The notes beneath the pieces were generated by a model, which was not told the origin of the DNA, did no database searches, and saw only the letters and a list, made by a program, of their open reading frames with translations. A program made the position numbers and the translations under genes. A stretch of DNA of 64,000 nucleotides from Sphingorhabdus lacus (GTDB lineage Bacteria; Pseudomonadota; Alphaproteobacteria; Sphingomonadales; Sphingomonadaceae), in contig NZ_CP035733.1 in the NCBI RefSeq assembly GCF_009768975.1, positions 2,896,001 to 2,960,000 on the forward strand. Direction: 5' to 3'. Positions within the stretch are counted from its first letter, which is position 1. Each line of letters starts with the position of its first letter. Positions 53,907-63,612 of the stretch are shown piece after piece.

Positions 53907-54251
53907 TCAGGCTGCGGCCCGCTTCTTTCCGAGCAATATTTCCTTCGCATCGCCATTCGCCTGAAAGCTCGCCACCAGCAGATAGGTGCACAGATACGGC
54001 GCGCCGCCTGCAAATACGCAGAAGCCGAGTGCGATGCCGGCAAGCGAGAAATGGTGCCGCCACATGACCCATGTTGCGCCAAGGGTCAGGAAGGAGAAGA
54101 AGTCCATATTGAACTGGCCGGGCCATTCCATCTTGGCGATGTCGCCGAAGAAGATGGGCAAGAGGCCCAAGCCATGGTTGGACACAACGATGACGGTGTA
54201 GACGCCGACAACGGCAATGATCGTCAAAAGCAACAGGCGAAACAGCGTCAT
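53907..54251 (-). CDS. Small membrane protein (three helices)
   Basis: 114 residues. Helices LFRLLLLTIIAVVGVYTVIVV, FFSFLTLGATWVMWRHHF and GIALGFCVFAGGAPYLCTYLLV; acidic-basic ends. Sequence WPGQFNMDFFSF resembles DUF2834-like proteins but I am not certain. Coupled by a 4-base overlap to the next membrane gene upstream. Convergent with the TetR gene. Confidence 0.65.
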   Translation of the reverse strand: MTLFRLLLLTIIAVVGVYTVIVVSNHGLGLLPIFFGDIAKMEWPGQFNMDFFSFLTLGATWVMWRHHFSLAGIALGFCVFAGGAPYLCTYLLVASFQANGDAKEILLGKKRAAA

Positions 54252-54670
54252 TTATACTCTCCCTTATTAATGAAAAAACCGAGCAGAAGCGCAACACCAG
54301 CGCCCCACAAGATGATCGCGGTACAGTTCGTCACCTGCGGCAGATGTCCGCCATAGACAGCAGGGAACCACGCGACGACGATGCCATCGATCAGCAGCGC
54401 GGTCGTCGTCGCAACGGCGATCCCTATAGCCATCTGGTCATCGCGCAACGCGACAAGCCATTTGGTGAGCAGAACAAAGGGGTAGGTCCCGGGGATGACC
54501 AAGGCATAGCTGACGCCGCGCATTGTCCCTTCAAGGGCGCCCATCGGCGCGATGATGCGCAGAAGCACTGCGGCAAGAAACCACAGCGATGCGCCAGCGA
54601 AAACCAGCAACAGCGTCTGCCGCGACGTTAATCCGATACGATTGGGCTGGCTATGAATCACAAGAGGCAT
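54248..54670 (-). CDS. Small membrane protein (four helices)
   Basis: 140 residues. Helices TLLLVFAGASLWFLAAVLLRI, VSYALVIPGTYPFVLLTKWL, AIGIAVATTTALLIDGIVVAWF and CTAIILWGAGVALLLGFF. Resembles DUF5367-type proteins; not certain. ATG 54670; an inverted repeat 32 bases upstream may be an operator. Forms an operon with the three-helix gene. Confidence 0.65.
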   Translation of the reverse strand: MPLVIHSQPNRIGLTSRQTLLLVFAGASLWFLAAVLLRIIAPMGALEGTMRGVSYALVIPGTYPFVLLTKWLVALRDDQMAIGIAVATTTALLIDGIVVAWFPAVYGGHLPQVTNCTAIILWGAGVALLLGFFINKGEYK

Positions 54671-54701
54671 CCTTCCGCCGGTCGGATGCTGTCTAACAAA
54701 A

Positions 54702-54717
54702 TGTAGCGACTGCTACA
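54702..54717. promoter_or_regulatory. Inverted repeat upstream of the membrane gene pair
   Basis: TGTAGCGACTGCTACA: 6-bp arms with a 4-base spacer, 32 bases before the membrane gene start and 10 bases after the xth stop. Typical size for a TetR-family half-site pair; the nearby TetR gene is the obvious candidate. Confidence 0.55.
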
Positions 54718-54726
54718 ACAAATTTT

Positions 54727-55500
54727 TTACGCCGCCAGTTCGATCCATGTTGGCGCATGGTCGCTGGCCTTTTCGCGGCCACGATGGTCTTTATCGACGC
54801 CGCAGGCAACCAGCCGGTCAGCCAGCAATGGGCTGAGCAACAGATGGTCGATGCGGAAGCCATGGTCGCGCTGCCATGCGCCGGCCTGAAAATCCCAATA
54901 GGTCCACACCCCGCCTTGCGGATAGTGCGTTGCCAGCGCGTCGGTCCAACCTTCGGCAAGCAAGGTCCGGTAGGCTGCAATGCTCTCGGGTTGGCGCAGG
55001 GCATCGTCGAGCATCGCAGAGGACGACCAGATATCCTTCGGCGTCGGAATGACATTATAGTCGCCCGCCAGCACCGCCGGTATCTCCGCCGCCATCAACC
55101 CGGCTGCGCGCGCCCGCAGGCGCTGCATCCATTTCAGCTTATAGTCGAACTTCGGTCCCGGCTGCGGATTGCCGTTGGGCAAATAGATGCTGGCGACGCG
55201 CACCCCAAAGACATCCGCCTCCAGATAGCGGGCATGCTCGTCCTCGGGATCGCCGGGCAGTGTCCGCTGCGCCTCGACAGGCTGTGCATTGCGTGCGAGA
55301 ATGGCAACGCCGTTAAAGGATTTCTGCCCGTGCCAGATCGCGCCATAGCCTGCGCGTTCAAATTCGCCGATCGGAAAGCCGTCATCTTGCGACTTCACCT
55401 CTTGCAGGCAGGCAATGTCGGGTTTGGTTTCGTCCAGCCACTCCAGCAAACGCGGCAGCCGGGCTTTGACACCATTGATATTATAAGTCGCGATACGCAT
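54727..55500 (-). CDS. xth: Exodeoxyribonuclease III
   Basis: 257 residues from ATG 55500. EEP-fold AP endonuclease and 3'-5' exonuclease of base excision repair: MRIATYNINGVKARL, CLQEVKS with Glu34, VASIYLPNGNPQPGPKFDYK, VLAGDYNVIPTPKD, FRIDHLLLS and SDHAPTWIEL with the catalytic Asp-His. Followed by a minus-strand membrane pair; upstream on the same strand is erpA. Confidence 0.96.
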   Translation of the reverse strand: MRIATYNINGVKARLPRLLEWLDETKPDIACLQEVKSQDDGFPIGEFERAGYGAIWHGQKSFNGVAILARNAQPVEAQRTLPGDPEDEHARYLEADVFGVRVASIYLPNGNPQPGPKFDYKLKWMQRLRARAAGLMAAEIPAVLAGDYNVIPTPKDIWSSSAMLDDALRQPESIAAYRTLLAEGWTDALATHYPQGGVWTYWDFQAGAWQRDHGFRIDHLLLSPLLADRLVACGVDKDHRGREKASDHAPTWIELAA

Positions 55501-55590
55501 AGCCCGTTTTAGCGCAGTTGGTCCGAAGCGCCAGAGCACATCTGGGGTGAATTGAAATTTTGCGTGCGGTTCTGCACCGCAGCGGAATTT

Positions 55591-55926
55591 CTAAACCGAA
55601 AAGCTGGAGCCGCAGCCGCACCCGGCCTGGGCCTGTGGGTTGGTGACCTGGAAGGACTTGCCACCAAGCGATTCGACAAAGTCGATTGCCGAGCCACGCA
55701 CCAGATCGAGGCTGATGGGATCTACCACCAGCGAAGCGCCCGACCCGTCGGCCCGGATGTCGTCGGCTTCGACGCTTTCGGCGAGGCCAAAGCGATATTG
55801 GAAGCCTGAACAGCCGCCGCCCTCGACAGACAAGCGCAAGATCGGCGGTTTGCCCAGCTTGACGGCAATTTCCGCAACCCGGCGGGCGGCGTTATCGGTC
55901 ATGGATATGGCGGGAGTTTCAGACAT
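55591..55926 (-). CDS. erpA: Iron-sulfur cluster insertion protein (ErpA/IscA family)
   Basis: 111 residues from ATG 55926. A-type carrier with cysteines at 39, 103 and 105 (EGGGCSGFQY and QAGCGCGSSFSV). Delivers Fe-S clusters to apo-enzymes such as IspG, which is encoded earlier in this window. No isc/suf genes adjoin. Confidence 0.93.
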   Translation of the reverse strand: MSETPAISMTDNAARRVAEIAVKLGKPPILRLSVEGGGCSGFQYRFGLAESVEADDIRADGSGASLVVDPISLDLVRGSAIDFVESLGGKSFQVTNPQAQAGCGCGSSFSV

Positions 55927-55952
55927 ACACCCCATGTAGGCTGTGCAGCAGA

Positions 55953-55991
55953 TAAAGAAAAGGGGCGGCAGAGTTTCCTTTGCCAGCCCCC
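55953..55991 (-). terminator. Intrinsic terminator of the M23 peptidase gene
   Basis: Read on the minus strand, GGGGC-x-GGCA pairs with TGCC-GCCCC across about ten bases (55962-55991) and is followed by TTTTCTTT. Lies 45 bases after the peptidase stop. Confidence 0.75.
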
Positions 55992-56035
55992 AAATTTACA
56001 CCCTCTCCCAAAGGTGATGCGTTTAGCCGGAAAGC

Positions 56036-56764
56036 TTACTCGTCTTCAGCTGGCCCGCCTATGGCTTTGCTATCAGTTGTTTTGCTGGCAAGCAAGATAT
56101 TTGATGTGGCCTGATCGGCGGTTTGCGGTGCCAGAAAAGCCGTTGGATTGATGGCTTCGCCAGCGATACGCACTTCATAGTGCAGATGGCTGCCGGTGGA
56201 GCGACCCGTGGAGCCCATATAACCCAGAATGTCACCCTTGCGGATGCGCTGACCTGGCGTCACGTTCATTGCCGACAGATGGCCGTAGCGTGTCTGTACG
56301 GCATTGCCGTGGTTGATTTCTACATATTTGCCGTAGCCGCTGACCCACTGCGCGCGACCGATGGTGCCATCGGCGGTTGCGTAAATGGGGGTGCCCACGG
56401 GACCGGGAATATCAATGCCCTTGTGGTTACGGCTTGCGCCGCGTGTCGGAGCGTTCCGGTAACCGAAACCGCTCGAGAATTTCATGGCTTCGACCGGATT
56501 GATCGAAGGTACGGCAACTTCGACCTTGGTCGATGCGCCAACGATGCGGCCCCAGCTGTCGTTGAGTGCGCGGAATTCGGGATCGGATGTGCCAAGGGCA
56601 GTCTGGTTGGCTTTCAGATCTTCTGGCTTTACCCGGAAGGTGTCGGAAGCGGCTGCTGAATTTGCGTAAGCGGGGGTCATTGCCGAAGCGGCGACCAGGA
56701 TGCCAAGCGCGGAAACAACTTTGAAGGTCAGTGATTGGCCATTGGCCAAAGCGCTGCGTACCAT
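56036..56764 (-). CDS. M23 family metallopeptidase (LytM-like), exported
   Basis: 242 residues. N-terminal hydrophobic signal (KVVSALGILVAASAMTPAYA), a linker, then the LytM domain: RGASRNHKGIDIPGPVGTP (His and Asp zinc ligands), GRAQWVSGYGKYVEINHGN, RYGHLSAMNV and TGRSTGSHLHYEVRI (HxH). Cleaves peptidoglycan cross-bridges or, if inactive, activates amidases; the zinc residues are intact. Ends in an acidic tail and a terminator. Confidence 0.93.
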   Translation of the reverse strand: MVRSALANGQSLTFKVVSALGILVAASAMTPAYANSAAASDTFRVKPEDLKANQTALGTSDPEFRALNDSWGRIVGASTKVEVAVPSINPVEAMKFSSGFGYRNAPTRGASRNHKGIDIPGPVGTPIYATADGTIGRAQWVSGYGKYVEINHGNAVQTRYGHLSAMNVTPGQRIRKGDILGYMGSTGRSTGSHLHYEVRIAGEAINPTAFLAPQTADQATSNILLASKTTDSKAIGGPAEDE

Positions 56765-56886
56765 AGTGTTTTAGTACCTTATGTTGCGACCCGCGCTTTT
56801 GCGCAGCCCCGAAGTTTCACCAAGGCAGTTTTTCTGCCCACCCCTTATGTGAAGGATTGGTGACGGAGAGTTCCGGGCAATGCAAC

Positions 56887-57687
56887 CTATGCATAATAAT
56901 CGCGGGATAAACCGGCGCTCAAACGCGCTGAGTCGTTGAACGGGGGCTTAACGGACCCACGAAAGTGACGGTTTACCAGCAGTTTCCAATAATCTTTTGG
57001 TAGGATTCGACGCTCGGAACAACTCGTCTCAAACCATTTTGTTCCCGCAAAAACGTGGGAAATCTCGTCATTATAGATGCGATTCAGGATTTTTGCGGAC
57101 ACCGAATCACCCGCCGATTCGAATCGCGCGATGGTCGCAGGCGTCACATCGAGGCCGCGCGCTTCCAATACCATCGGCACAACGGCAAGCCGTGCAAGGG
57201 CATCATGGCGTGTCTCATGGGCTGATTCCCAAAGGCCATCATGCGCCGGATGTGCGCCATAGAAACTGCCCAATTGCCGCAGCCGCCGGTCGAGCAAAAC
57301 AAAGTGCATGGCCTCATCCGCACCGACCTTCATCCAGTCATCGGCAAAGGCTGCGGGGAATTGGTCGCCAAATCGGCCGACCAGATCGAAGGCCAGATCA
57401 ATGGCCACAAATTCGATATGGGCCAGGGCGTGCAACAGGGCGATGCGGTTGGCCTCGGTCCCGCCCTTGCGTCTTTTGGGCATCCGGCCGGGTGCCAAAA
57501 GCTGCGGATGTTCGGGACGCGCAGGGGCATCGGGCATCGGCACGTCGAAGCGGTGCGCCAATCGCCCCAACCGCCAGTGACGCGCCGCCGCCCGCGCCGC
57601 CATGACCTTGGCATGGGGATCAGCGGTGAGGAGGACGGATTGGCATGCTTGGCCGAGGGTAACAGGATTGGCGATCGGTGCGTTCAC
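56887..57687 (-). CDS. DUF455 ferritin-like protein
   Basis: 266 residues. Four-helix-bundle carboxylate motifs: HALAHIEFVAIDLAFDLVGRF (E and H), VGADEAMHFVLLDRRL, AHETRHDALARLAVVPMVLEARGLDV and NDEISHVFAGTKWF supply paired Glu/His metal ligands. Family function unknown; thought to be a di-iron protein. Last gene of tgt-glnE-bcp-DUF455, coupled to bcp by a 4-base overlap. Confidence 0.9.
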   Translation of the reverse strand: MNAPIANPVTLGQACQSVLLTADPHAKVMAARAAARHWRLGRLAHRFDVPMPDAPARPEHPQLLAPGRMPKRRKGGTEANRIALLHALAHIEFVAIDLAFDLVGRFGDQFPAAFADDWMKVGADEAMHFVLLDRRLRQLGSFYGAHPAHDGLWESAHETRHDALARLAVVPMVLEARGLDVTPATIARFESAGDSVSAKILNRIYNDEISHVFAGTKWFETSCSERRILPKDYWKLLVNRHFRGSVKPPFNDSARLSAGLSRDYYA

Positions 57688-58154
57688 CCAAGCGCCTTTG
57701 CTGCGGCGAGGACTTCGGCGGCGTGATCCTTCACCTTCACCTTGCGCCAGACCTGCTTCACCTTGCCGTCCTTGCCGACCAGATAGGTCGACCGGTCAAT
57801 GCCCATATAGCTTTTGCCGTACATCGACTTTTCGACCCATGCGCCCATCTGTTCGGTGGCGTCGCTGGCTTCGTCTGACAGCAGCGTGACATTCAGGTCA
57901 TATTTGGCGGCGAATTTGGCGAGCTTTGCCGGCTTGTCTTTCGACATGCCATAGACCGGGCAATCCAAAGCCGCGAATTCGGAGGCCAGCGCGGTAAAGT
58001 CCTTCGCCTCGTTGGTGCATCCCGGCGTATCGGCTTTGGGATAGAAATAGAGCACCAAAGGCCCCTTGAGCGCCGCAAGGTTGACGGCAGTTCCTGCGCT
58101 GTCGAGCACCGTTACATCGGGAAGCATATCGTTCACATCGGTCATTTTCGGCAT
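57684..58154 (-). CDS. bcp: Thioredoxin-dependent peroxiredoxin (Bcp/PrxQ)
   Basis: 156 residues. Peroxidatic Cys46 in YFYPKADTPGCTNEAKDF; the resolving cysteine that many Bcp proteins have five residues later is replaced by Lys51, so this is a one-Cys type or uses an external thiol. Reduces hydroperoxides. Between glnE (three bases upstream) and DUF455 (overlapping). Confidence 0.94.
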   Translation of the reverse strand: MPKMTDVNDMLPDVTVLDSAGTAVNLAALKGPLVLYFYPKADTPGCTNEAKDFTALASEFAALDCPVYGMSKDKPAKLAKFAAKYDLNVTLLSDEASDATEQMGAWVEKSMYGKSYMGIDRSTYLVGKDGKVKQVWRKVKVKDHAAEVLAAAKALG

Positions 58155-58157
58155 CCT

Positions 58158-60842
58158 TTAAAAATCACGTGGGCCAAATAGGCGCTCCCATTCCACCGTG
58201 ACAACCCCGCGATAATCCCTAATCGCGCCGGTCAGGGCATTCCAGTCGGCATAGCCCAGACCCTGGGCGATCAGGCTTTGTGCCGCAGCGGGCGGGGCGG
58301 CACAGTCGGGGGCCACCAGCCGGACCATCACCAGCAAGCGGCCCAAAAGCGCATAGGCCTGCGCAAAATCGGCGGGCAAATGTCCGGCGCGCACCAGCAT
58401 GTCGATGGCGGGACCCAGTTGCGGCACAAGACCTTCGTGCCGGGTGAGTTGCAGCATGTGGATGATGAACTCCATATCAACGAGCCCGCCGGGCAGCAGC
58501 TTTACATCCAGCTCGCCTTTGGGCGGCTTATGGGCGGCCATGTCCTTGCGCATGTCGGCGATTTCGGTCCGGGTCTTGCCGACATCGCGCCCGGCGTTCA
58601 GGACATCGGCGATGATGCCGCGTACTTCGCCGCATGCGGCATCCGAACCGAAGAGCAGCCGGGCACGGGTCAGCGCCATATGCTCCCACGTCCACGCATT
58701 TTCCCGCTGATACTGGCTGAAGCTTTTGACCGAAGCGCAGAGCAAACCGTCGGCGCCCGAGGGCCGCAGGCGGGTGTCGACTTCATACAGCGCGCCGGAT
58801 GCGGTCGGCACGCTCAGCGATGCGATGACGCGCTGCGCCAGACGGTTATAATATTGGGTGGCACCCAAGGGCCGCGCGCCGTCGGATTCGGCGAGATGGT
58901 CGCCGGTGAAGAGTAGGATCAGATCAAGGTCCGACGCATGGGTCAACGCCTCGCCGCCAAGCCGCCCGAGCGCGAGAATGACAAGCTCGCTGTCCGGAAC
59001 CCTGCCATGGGTCTTTTCAAACTCGGCCACGGTGGCGGCGGTCAGGGTTTGCAACGCCGCCTCTGCCAAATGGGCATAGCTGCGCGCGATATCGAGCGCG
59101 TCGTTCCGCCCTTCGATCAACTGGACGCCCAGAGCGAAGCGCTTCTCGCCCACATAGTCGCGGACGATGTCGAGAGTGGATTGATAATCTGCGGTCCCGA
59201 TCCGGCGCTTCATTGCAACGAGAAGTCGGGTAACATCGCCCGGCAAATCCATGGCGCTGGTGTCGATCAGCGCGTCGAGATAGCGGCTCTGCCGTCCGAG
59301 GTCGTCGGCCAGCGTGGGGGCGTAGCTCAAGATATCGGCCACCAGTTGCAGCAGTCCGGGCCGCGCCTCCAGCAGGCGGAACACGTTGATCGCGCTCGGC
59401 ATCGCCTCGATCATATTGTCGAAGCGGGCAATCGCGCGGTCGGAATCGGGGGCGTCGGCAATTGCCTTCAGCAAGGCAGGCAGCACAGCCTCGAACGCGT
59501 CGCGCGCCGACGGGCTGCGGATCGCGCGGATATTACCGCTGCGCCAGCGGGTCATGCGCTGCATCACCGCCGCCGGATCGGCATAACCAAGATTGGCGAG
59601 TTGCTCCTCCAGCGGCAGGCCGTCTTCGGCCATGCGCGGCCCCTCGCTGCCGCTGGCGTCCACCATCCGGTCGTAGATCGCGGCCACCGATGTCGAGATG
59701 GGCCGGATGATCTCGATCAGGGCGTCGGCATCGGCCAGCCCGTGCAGCCGCGCGACGGCATCGGCGGTGTCGCGATTGTCGGGGATGCTGTGTGTTTGCC
59801 GGTCGCTGTGCATTTGCAGGCGATGTTCGACGGTCCGCAACTGTTCATAGGCCGCGCTTAACGTGTCCGATTCCTCCGGCTTGATCCAGCCGGCACTTGC
59901 AAGCGCGGCCAAGGCTTCGCGGGTATCGGGATTGCGCAGGGCGACGTCGCGGCCGCCATGGATCAACTGGTGCGCCTGCGCGAAAAATTCGCATTCCCTG
60001 ATGCCGCCATGGCCACGCTTCAGATCATAGCCGAGACCGATTTTCTGCCCCTTGGCATAATGGTCGCGGATCTGCGCGGTCATCGCGGTGATGTTCTTGA
60101 GCTGCCCGAAATCGAGCGACTTGCGCCAGATGAACGGCTGGATGGCATTGAGGAAATAATCGCCGAGCGGCCGGTCCCCCGCACAGACGCGCGAGCGGAT
60201 GAAGGCGGCCTGCTCCCACGCCAGCGCGCTCGATTCATAATAGCTGATCGCGGCCTCGACCGGCAGGACGATGGGGCTGACCTCGGGCGAGGGGCGCAGG
60301 CGCATGTCGACGCGAAAGACATAGCCGTCGGCATCCAGCGCCGACAGCAGTTCGATGACGCGCCGCCCATAGCGGACCGCAGCCTCGGCCACATCATCGC
60401 GTTCGCGGTGGGGCAGCGTCTGCGGGTCGAACAGGAAAATCGGGTCGATGTCGGACGAATAGTTCAGCTCCCGCCCGCCATGCTTGCCCAGCGCGATGAC
60501 GGCAAAACCCTGATTGGGGGCGCCGGGCACGCGTTCCTCTATGGCTGCGGCGATGGCCTGGTCGAGCGCATGGTCGGCGAAATCGGAAAGGATGCGGGTG
60601 ACGCGGGTCAGGTCCCATAGTCCGGCAAGGTCGGCAAGCGCCGTCACCAGTGCCACACCCTGCCGCTGCCGCCGGAGGGCCGAACCGACCGTCTCCGACT
60701 GGCGCGCCAATGCGCTGTCCAGCGCGGCGTCGAGGTCGCCTGCTTCGATCAATGCCATCAGATCGGGATTGCGCTCCATCAAGCCTGCGAGGAACGGGCT
60801 GTTGGCGGAGGCGCGGTCGATGGCGTTACGGATGGCGTTCAT
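58158..60842 (-). CDS. glnE: Glutamine synthetase adenylyltransferase/deadenylase
   Basis: 894 residues, in the shorter range for GlnE. Two nucleotidyltransferase domains: [17 protein letters not shown] (N-terminal, deadenylylation) and [17 protein letters not shown] (C-terminal, adenylylation), each with G-G-x-x-L-x3-SD-x-D. Tunes glutamine synthetase to nitrogen status. Start ATG overlaps the tgt stop by four bases. glnA/glnB not in the window. Confidence 0.96.
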   Translation of the reverse strand: MNAIRNAIDRASANSPFLAGLMERNPDLMALIEAGDLDAALDSALARQSETVGSALRRQRQGVALVTALADLAGLWDLTRVTRILSDFADHALDQAIAAAIEERVPGAPNQGFAVIALGKHGGRELNYSSDIDPIFLFDPQTLPHRERDDVAEAAVRYGRRVIELLSALDADGYVFRVDMRLRPSPEVSPIVLPVEAAISYYESSALAWEQAAFIRSRVCAGDRPLGDYFLNAIQPFIWRKSLDFGQLKNITAMTAQIRDHYAKGQKIGLGYDLKRGHGGIRECEFFAQAHQLIHGGRDVALRNPDTREALAALASAGWIKPEESDTLSAAYEQLRTVEHRLQMHSDRQTHSIPDNRDTADAVARLHGLADADALIEIIRPISTSVAAIYDRMVDASGSEGPRMAEDGLPLEEQLANLGYADPAAVMQRMTRWRSGNIRAIRSPSARDAFEAVLPALLKAIADAPDSDRAIARFDNMIEAMPSAINVFRLLEARPGLLQLVADILSYAPTLADDLGRQSRYLDALIDTSAMDLPGDVTRLLVAMKRRIGTADYQSTLDIVRDYVGEKRFALGVQLIEGRNDALDIARSYAHLAEAALQTLTAATVAEFEKTHGRVPDSELVILALGRLGGEALTHASDLDLILLFTGDHLAESDGARPLGATQYYNRLAQRVIASLSVPTASGALYEVDTRLRPSGADGLLCASVKSFSQYQRENAWTWEHMALTRARLLFGSDAACGEVRGIIADVLNAGRDVGKTRTEIADMRKDMAAHKPPKGELDVKLLPGGLVDMEFIIHMLQLTRHEGLVPQLGPAIDMLVRAGHLPADFAQAYALLGRLLVMVRLVAPDCAAPPAAAQSLIAQGLGYADWNALTGAIRDYRGVVTVEWERLFGPRDF

Positions 60843-61966
60843 GTCTTCAGATAATCTCGCCGGAAGTCGGTGGCAAAGGCGGCAAAGCGGTCGTCGGCAA
60901 TGGCGGCGCGCATATCGGCCATCAGCATCTGGTAATAATGCAGATTATGCTGCGTCATCAGCATCGCGCCCAATATCTCGCCCGACCGGATCAGATGGTG
61001 CACATAGGCCCGCGTCCATGTCGCGCAGACGGGGCAGGTGCAGCGGTCATCAATCGGGCCCTGATCCTCTGCAAATTTGGCGTTGCGGATGTTGATGGGG
61101 CCGGAATGGGTGAAAGCCTGACCATTGCGTCCGCTGCGGGTGGGCAGGACGCAATCGAACATGTCGATCCCGCGTTCGACCGCGCCGACCAGATCGTCAG
61201 GCTTTCCCACCCCCATCAAATAGCGTGGCCGGTCGGCGGGCAATTGGTCGGGGGCATAGTCGAGGCAACCAAACATCGCCTCCTGCCCCTCACCGACCGC
61301 AAGGCCGCCCACGGCATAGCCGTCAAAGCCGATATCGATCAGCGCATCGGCAGACCGCTTGCGCAATTCTTCGTCGAGCGAGCCTTGCTGGATGCCGAAC
61401 AGCGCGGCCTGCTCGGCATGGGCGCCGCCCGCATCAAAGGCATCGCGCGACCGCTTTGCCCAGCGCATCGACAATTCCATGGACTTGATCGCCTCGTCGC
61501 GGCTGACCCCGTTAGCGGGGCATTCGTCAAAGGCCATGACGATGTCCGACCCAAGCAAGCGCTGGATTTCCATCGACCGTTCGGGCGACAGCATATGTTT
61601 CGACCCGTCCAGATGGCTGGAAAAGGAAACGCCCTCTTCGGTGATTTTGCGTAAAGCCGACAGGCTCATCACCTGATAGCCGCCGCTGTCGGTCAGGATC
61701 GGCCGGTCCCAGCCGGAAAATTTGTGCAGCCCGCCCAGCCGCGCCACGCGCTCGGCGCCCGGGCGCAGCATGAGATGATAGGTGTTGCCCAGGATGATGT
61801 CCGCCCCCGTCGCGCGGACTTCGGCAGGGCGCATGGCCTTGACGGTCGCGGCGGTGCCCACCGGCATGAAGGCAGGCGTGCGGATTTCGCCGCGCATCAT
61901 CTGGATGGTCCCGGTGCGGGCCTTGCCGCTGGTGGCGGAAATCGAAAACTGGAATCGGCTTTTCAT
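60839..61966 (-). CDS. tgt: Queuine tRNA-ribosyltransferase
   Basis: 375 residues from ATG 61966 ([19 protein letters not shown]); 40 further codons upstream are open but read as spacer. Catalytic Asp in [30 protein letters not shown], and zinc site [19 protein letters not shown] with C-x-C-x2-C and a distant His (MTQHNLHY). Inserts preQ1 at wobble guanine 34 of NAY tRNAs. First gene of the tgt-glnE-bcp-DUF455 operon; divergent from tldD. Confidence 0.97.
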   Translation of the reverse strand: MKSRFQFSISATSGKARTGTIQMMRGEIRTPAFMPVGTAATVKAMRPAEVRATGADIILGNTYHLMLRPGAERVARLGGLHKFSGWDRPILTDSGGYQVMSLSALRKITEEGVSFSSHLDGSKHMLSPERSMEIQRLLGSDIVMAFDECPANGVSRDEAIKSMELSMRWAKRSRDAFDAGGAHAEQAALFGIQQGSLDEELRKRSADALIDIGFDGYAVGGLAVGEGQEAMFGCLDYAPDQLPADRPRYLMGVGKPDDLVGAVERGIDMFDCVLPTRSGRNGQAFTHSGPINIRNAKFAEDQGPIDDRCTCPVCATWTRAYVHHLIRSGEILGAMLMTQHNLHYYQMLMADMRAAIADDRFAAFATDFRRDYLKT

Positions 61967-62081
61967 CGCCGTCGCTTTAGCAGGGTTGATTGCAGAGGGA
62001 AGGGCGTGCGGCCCCACCGGTCCGCCGCATTGTTTTATATTAGACCTTTTCGCGCCAGCATTGCTTCTCCATATAGGGGGC

Positions 62082-63509
62082 ATGACTTATACCGATCCCC
62101 GTTCCTATCTGTATCAACCCGGCCTGCTTGACCCCGATGCGGCCCAGCGTTTGACGCGCGAGGCGCTCAAGGCCTGCGATGACGGGGAGCTCTATCTGCA
62201 ATATAGCGCGACCGAAAGTTTCGGTTTTGACGATGGCCGTCTGAAAATGGCGGATTATTCCACCGGCTCGGGATTCGGCCTGCGCGGTGTTTCGGGCGAG
62301 ATGACGGGGTTCAGCCATGCCAATGATATGAGCGAGGCCGCCATCCGGCGTGCGGGCGAAACATTGAAGCTGCTTGACCCCGCCAAGGATCAGCCTGCCG
62401 CCCCGCCGCGCAAGAATAACCGGCACCTTTATACCGACGGCAATCCGCTGGAACTGGTGCCCTTTGCGCAAAAGGTCGCGCTCTGCCAGAAAATCGATGC
62501 CGCCGCCCGCGCCCGCGATCCGCGCGTCGCCCAAGTCAGCGTCAGCCTGTCGGGCAGCTGGACCGTCGTCGAGATCGTGCGCGCCGATGGCTTCATCGCC
62601 ACCGATGTGCGCCCGCTTGTGCGGCTGAACGTCTCCATCGTTGCGCAGGATGGCGATCGGCGCGAAAGCGGCAATTATGGTTTTGGCGGTCGCTATCTGT
62701 ACGACAAGCTGTTCGAGGACCATGAATGGGAACATGCCATTGACGAGGCTTTGGCACAGGCGCTCACCAATTTGCGGTCGGTTGCGGCCCCGGCGGGCGA
62801 GATGACCGTCCTGCTCGGACCGGGCTGGCCCGGCGTCCTTCTGCATGAGGCAGTGGGCCATGGTCTGGAAGGCGATTTCAACCGCAAAGGCTCGTCGGTC
62901 TTTTCGGGCAAGATCGGCCAGCGCGTCGCTGCGCCCGGCGTAACAGTGGTCGACGACGGCACGATGCTGAACCGGCGCGGGTCGCTGTCGATTGATGATG
63001 AAGGCACGCCGACGCAGGAAAATGTCCTGATCGAAGACGGCATTTTGCGCGCCTATATGCAGGACCGCATGAACGCGCGCCTGATGGGTGTGGAGCCGAC
63101 CGGCAATGGCCGCCGCGAAAGCTACGCCCATGCGCCAATGCCGCGCATGACCAATACCTTCATGCGGGGTGGAAATGATGATCCTGCCGAACTTTTGAGC
63201 CGCGTTAAAAACGGCATCTTCGCCAAAAGCTTTGGCGGCGGGCAGGTCGATATCGTGTCGGGCAAATTCGTGTTCAGCTGCACCGAGGCTTATCTGGTCA
63301 AGGATGGAAAGCTGGGCGATCCGATCAAGGGCGCAACGTTGATTGGCGATGGTTTCACCGCGCTCAACAATGTGACCGGCATCGGCAATGATATGGCGCT
63401 GGACGAAGGCGTTGGCATTTGCGGCAAGGCGGGTCAAAGCGTCCCTGCGGGCGTCGGGCAACCGACGACGCTGGTCAGCGCGCTGACGGTCGGAGGCACT
63501 GCGGGGTAA
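62082..63509 (+). CDS. tldD: TldD metalloprotease-like protein
   Basis: 475 residues from ATG 62082. Zinc motif H-E-A-V-G-H in [27 protein letters not shown]-terminal [18 protein letters not shown] and C-terminal [21 protein letters not shown] are canonical. Acts with TldE (PmbA) in modified-peptide processing and protein quality control; tldE is not here. Divergent from tgt over a 115-base spacer. Confidence 0.97.
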   Translation: MTYTDPRSYLYQPGLLDPDAAQRLTREALKACDDGELYLQYSATESFGFDDGRLKMADYSTGSGFGLRGVSGEMTGFSHANDMSEAAIRRAGETLKLLDPAKDQPAAPPRKNNRHLYTDGNPLELVPFAQKVALCQKIDAAARARDPRVAQVSVSLSGSWTVVEIVRADGFIATDVRPLVRLNVSIVAQDGDRRESGNYGFGGRYLYDKLFEDHEWEHAIDEALAQALTNLRSVAAPAGEMTVLLGPGWPGVLLHEAVGHGLEGDFNRKGSSVFSGKIGQRVAAPGVTVVDDGTMLNRRGSLSIDDEGTPTQENVLIEDGILRAYMQDRMNARLMGVEPTGNGRRESYAHAPMPRMTNTFMRGGNDDPAELLSRVKNGIFAKSFGGGQVDIVSGKFVFSCTEAYLVKDGKLGDPIKGATLIGDGFTALNNVTGIGNDMALDEGVGICGKAGQSVPAGVGQPTTLVSALTVGGTAG

Positions 63510-63612
63510 GAGGCTTGCTTCGTTTTCCGACAGGCATATAGTCAGAAGGCAACAAGAATCGGGTCGCATGTTTGACCGGGCTAACAGGTCCGGAAACCCA
63601 GGAGTGGAAACA

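Noticed and set aside
62040..63569. 509-residue minus-strand open frame
   Set aside because: Lies exactly antisense to tldD, whose zinc motif and family blocks are unmistakable; high GC suppresses stops in the antisense frame.
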